64,000 nt of DNA, taken from assembly GCA_015956445.1 (NCBI GenBank), contig WIUZ02000004.1, positions 2,356,001 through 2,420,000 of the forward strand, written 5' to 3'. Shown here in pieces: positions 60,315 through 64,000 of the stretch. Within the stretch, counting starts at the first letter, position 1, and the number at the start of each line of letters is the position of its first letter. The stretch comes from Thelephora terrestris. Taxonomy: Eukaryota; Basidiomycota; Agaricomycetes; Thelephorales; Thelephoraceae. A model generated the notes under the pieces. The model had not been told where the DNA came from. It made no database searches and saw only the letters and a program-made list of their open reading frames with translations. The position numbers and the translations under genes are program-made.

Positions 60315-60889
60315 GGTGTGGTTTGCACGTATATCACGTCGATGTCTCCCGATTTGCGGTCGTGTTCGTGTGCCTTATCCTATGCGAGATCACCTCAGTT
60401 TGGGGGCGACGTCTTTTGGTATCTAGGGCTGATCAACTTCACCCGCACCCTTGATTGTGTTCACAAACCCCTCCTCGTGAGTCTAGTGGACGCGCTGTTT
60501 CGGCTCGGGTGCCTCCACACTGTATTGGAGTTTCGAACGGTACCTAGCGGTATTTCTTGCAATTTGACACAATTTGAAACAACACGATTGCTTTATGCAC
60601 CCATCGGTCACTTGCGGACACGTGGGTATCCCGGCACTTGTTCGCGTTGAACAATTACTCCCTGGACAATATCACGCCTCGAGGAGCATTCAACCACCTG
60701 CTTAACTCCCGGGGCCAGCAACCAGCCTGAGTAAACGCGGCAGGAGGCCTCCGGACCTCGAAGGTGTGATTCTGCTGTCGGTCTGCTCACGCGAAATCAC
60801 GGTGTTGAATTCACATGATAGTCGGGCATTTCGGTTTCTTTACATGGTTATTTGCACAAGGCTATATAAGCCAATATCCACGAGAGAAA

Positions 60890-62175
60890 ACAACCACCCT
60901 ACATCTTGATGTCGTGGAAGTGATGTCCTCCGATTTGAGGAAAATCCGTCGCGGAAAGTCGGGGATCCTGGAACGCACATCATCTTCTTCACATAGTCGA
61001 GCTGTCTCATTCTTTAAAGATGTGCCATTAGAACGGACAGTGTCCCTGAACTCGTCGACCTGTCGTTTGTAGTCAGATGCCATCCCCTTGCTATCGGTCT
61101 GAAACTCTTCGACCTTCATTGGATCCCCACGTCAAGTCCCTTCGCGAGCTCTTCATCCTTGTTCTTTACCGCCTGCTCCGCATCATCCCCATTTCCCGTT
61201 GGCACCTCGATCTGGGCGTTGAGCACCCTGACCAGCTCCACGCCAGCGGCAGTCGCGGGGATACCCTTGCATTCATCTCCGAGCTCGTTCTGGATCTGCA
61301 GTGATCGAGGGAGATTGCAGGTGATGAGGCGGATAAGACTTTCCCCCGACGGAGCGGTGCTCTCGGGGCGTCCTATCCGAGAACCTCTTCCGAAAATGGC
61401 CTCGAAGAGATTCTTCGACTTGACCTCTCGTTCGTTGCCAACCTCGTGGTCCATTGGGTGTTGACACCGGGCGCTGTCGCCACAAAGCTTCCGGAATGCG
61501 CCAGACTCATTCCTTGATGTCAGTATCTCGGACATCTTGGGGTCGGGGATCTGGTGGAAATAAAGGGTGCCAGCGAGCTTTCTTCCTTGTTCGTATCTGG
61601 ATAATGTGACGTGCGGTTACGACACGATACATGGTGCAATCAGTTTTTTTGGCGACCGACTCACTTCAAACTTCACTTACAAGTCTGCGGGCAATGCGGC
61701 GATCGTATTGACAATATCCGTGTCGCTCAGGCAAGGCACCGTCGAATCCGAGAGTATCCATCAAGATGACACGACGACCGGTTAGATCGAAAGCGTCCGC
61801 AACTTAAGCCGTGTTCGTGCGAGTTCGTCGCCTTTTTCTAATGCGGAGGTGGAAATCGCTTGAGCCTGGTGAATAGCGTGAATCGTGACGGGGCAAGGGG
61901 ACGATAAGCTCCCTTGGCGATGGTACAGAAAAAAAACAGTACGCACGAAGAACTTCTTCATTTCTCGTTGATCCATGACTCCTTCGAATAAAGGAAATCG
62001 GCAGATCGTCTGATTCGATGGGGAGCGAAGTGAGTTGAAGGTCCAGGAGACGTGAACAATGGAGATGAACGAAGTATACGTGGAAACCCAACGCCACGGT
62101 TACTTCGGGGCCACCAGTACGCGATGGCTACCTCTGTGTGCCCGGAATAGCTGCTTCACGAGCACCCGCATCCTA
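60890..62175 (-). pseudogene. G10: decayed GTPase copy
   Basis: Nearly identical to G2. The P-loop exon at about 61976-61938 reads MDQREMKKFF, again lacking one base after ATGG. The C-terminal exon has the same frame changes (NEREVKSKNLFEAIFGRG then LARGLDVGIQ-type end), with a further one-base difference near 61457. Confidence 0.75.
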
Positions 62176-62698
62176 CAAAGGGTGCGATAGAACGTGGTTT
62201 CGTGTAACAGAAAGCCCAAGGACGTGGCTATGAAAGACTTGGACCCCAGCGGCCGTTCAGCATATCGTGCTCTGCCCTGTTTGAGGAGAGCGGTGGCGCG
62301 GAATTGGGTACCGCACGAGGACTGACTTTAGGACACGTCTGGAAATCCTCCTCCTTCGACGACCTCCGCACAAGTTCGCTTACGATGACCATACGGCCAT
62401 CAACGTCGGGAGAACTTGTGGCGGTTGCATCTGTGAGTCGATGAAGGTTACGCCTGGCGACACTCAGGGAGTGAAACTGGAGTGTCCTGCAAGGCGTCAG
62501 CGTTGAGTACGGATAAGACAATGCAAGGAAACTAGAGAAGGGTAGTTTCTCACTGGTCAGGGATGAGATTTAAAGTCTGCCCATCTGCAGAGGGGCATTC
62601 CACACGCTTCGCGTTTGGTGGCTTGAGGTGCGAAGAACGCCAAGTCCCACGTGTCCATCTATCTGCTGTCACCCAATCATCTACACCAAATCAGCGAC

Positions 62699-62830
62699 AA
62701 AATAGGAGTGCGAGATTTTCTCGGTATACCGAAAGTCCATCGTCGAGAGCGAAGCATTGCAAGGAGCGAGATTGGCCCCAACGAGGGCACGGGACAGGTT
62801 GGTCAGGCTTTCGAGGCAGAATTCCAGCCT
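62699..62830 (+). pseudogene. n10: NLR exon-1 stub
   Basis: Start codon changed to ATA (AAAATAGGAGTGCGAG). The remaining text reads VRDFLGIPKVHRRERSIARS and ends at the same TTTCGAGGC junction into A-H flank sequence as n2 and n7. Confidence 0.75.
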
Positions 62831-63159
62831 ACCCTGGTTGAGCAAACAATCTCTTGCTCTCACCCAGTGCGGCGAGTGCAATCGAAAGAAATTCGATTTA
62901 CCAGTGCCGCCAACCCTCCGCGCTTCGCAGTGAAGCACTCGCGAAACTCTCATCGCCAGAAAGAAAAACATGAAGTCGTGTGTGTTCATGAGCTCCCTCC
63001 GTGAGTTTACGATGAAGCATCATGGAACGAAGGAAGAAAAGGATGACAAGTTGCTGTCCCATATATTCGGACCGGTGACAACGGAATCGATCGATCGACC
63101 AGCGCACTCTCCCTCGGAGTCCATCTGAGCTCCCCTCTCTCCAGAACCTCCTCAAACCA

Positions 63160-64000
63160 TCGTCACGTATCCCGCGCGTTGACCCAGCACATCGAGTCCA
63201 CAAACTTCCAGAAGCATTTTTTGACACCCAAACGGTTTCGTGGGGTTACCGACCACCGGGTGAGTCGTCAGTGGAATTATTGTTAGCGCGTTGGAGCTAA
63301 TGAGCCGCGCAGATTGAATCTCGTATCGGAGAAGACCAGGCTCATCATGCATCAAGGCTTATATCAACGCGACACGCTTGCATTCCGCCAAAGAAACTGC
63401 CTGCCGCGTTCAGAACGACCTCGCTCATCGCTTCCAGCAAGATTGGTCGGTCTTGGCTACCCACTCCACTGGGCGTCATCGAAACCCAAGGCGGAACGGC
63501 GGTTTGACCCATACTGGTGTCTCGCACACCAACCCCGATCAGACTGACTCGGACTCTCCCAACTTCGACTCAGTCGTCGACGGCTGCGTGGTCTAGGACG
63601 GTCAAGAGTATCATGACCAGAAGGATACACGGCCACGGGCATTCGAGATCTCCCTCGCAGACGTCTCAATGAAGGTTCGCAAGCCTAAGCAACGTACGTG
63701 ACGACCAAGCGTTCGTTTCTTCATCCGTGGGGTGCTTATCAGAGTCTCTTCTTTCAGGCAAGGCTCGTGGTCACGAAGTCCTCCCGTCCGTCTCTCGAGC
63801 GTCCTTCGTCCCGCCATCCGAACCCGGAGAGCCTTCTTTCTACCACGAGTTCGAGACCACGTCTGACTTCAGCCGAGATGCCGTGACCTCCGACAATCTC
63901 AGCGGTCTTCAGCGAGGAGGACTGGGAAGATCTCGAATCCGCCTACACCCACGACACGCTCGATGACGAGTTGGATTGGGACCTGAAGCCCCTTCGAATG
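63160..64000 (+). pseudogene. H11: frameshifted H-family copy, cut by the window end
   Basis: Matches H3 and H8 by position and by the exon-2 one-base loss (near 63345). The middle exon ends PRAFEISLADVSMKVRKPKQ and the C-terminal exon FETTSDFSRDAVTSDNLSG runs to the window edge. A TAG interrupts the middle exon (GTGGTCTAGGAC near 63590). No ATG precedes the exon-1 block. Confidence 0.65.

Noticed and set aside
1-64000. CRISPR array or tRNA/rRNA genes
   Set aside because: No regularly spaced short repeats with unique spacers and no cloverleaf or rRNA-like segments were noticed; the window is fungal.

Overview
This window is eukaryotic and looks like an agaricomycete (mushroom-forming basidiomycete) genome. 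Genes are split by many short introns (about 45-80 bp, GT...AG). The left end carries the C-terminal part of an Ert1/AcuK-type gluconeogenesis regulator. The rest is dominated by STAND receptors of a kind typical of basidiomycetes (NACHT plus WD40) and by P-loop GTPases of the AIG1-like type. I see no tRNA, rRNA, CRISPR or bacterial-style operon.

Layout. Positions 1-1258 hold the 3' part of the ERT1-like gene. From about 2 kb to the right edge the window is one large array of repeats built from four gene types: H (unknown 280-aa protein, + strand), G (AIG1-like GTPase, - strand), N (NLR receptor, + strand) and A (AMP-forming acetyl-CoA synthetase, - strand). The ancestral unit reads H> <G N> <A. 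H and G converge, G and N are head to head, N and A converge, and A is head to head with the next H. Three long modules carry complete N genes at 6453-10932, 34819-39235 and 50975-55671. Between them lie shortened modules in which N and A are deleted or reduced to stubs. The order after each N is A, H, G, N-stub, H, A-fragment, H, so the array is a higher-order repeat and its third copy runs off the window.

The three N genes have open reading frames across seven or eight exons (1390, 1368 and 1440 aa). Each encodes an N-terminal helical domain that I compare with MLKL/HeLo-like four-helix bundles, then a NACHT NTPase, then a WD40 propeller. Their WD40 parts are nearly identical except at clustered residues that differ in all three copies, the pattern expected of a diversifying recognition surface. 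In contrast, all A copies, all G copies but the first and all H copies but the first carry frameshifts, stops or deletions. H1 (2036-2995) and G1 (3797-4905) are the only open members of their families here.

Two insertions with TG...CA ends interrupt the array. A 2.3-kb element (11156-13463, 5-bp target duplication) holds two divergent unknown ORFs. A 1.6-kb non-coding LTR-like element (14432-16028) sits inside the first acetyl-CoA synthetase copy. A near-identical pair of segments (about 17.6-21.1 kb and 58.4-62.0 kb) points to recent segmental duplication. The most interesting system here is the NLR array with its variable WD40 faces and the GTPase encoded divergently from it. Functional links between H, G and N are inferred only from this arrangement.
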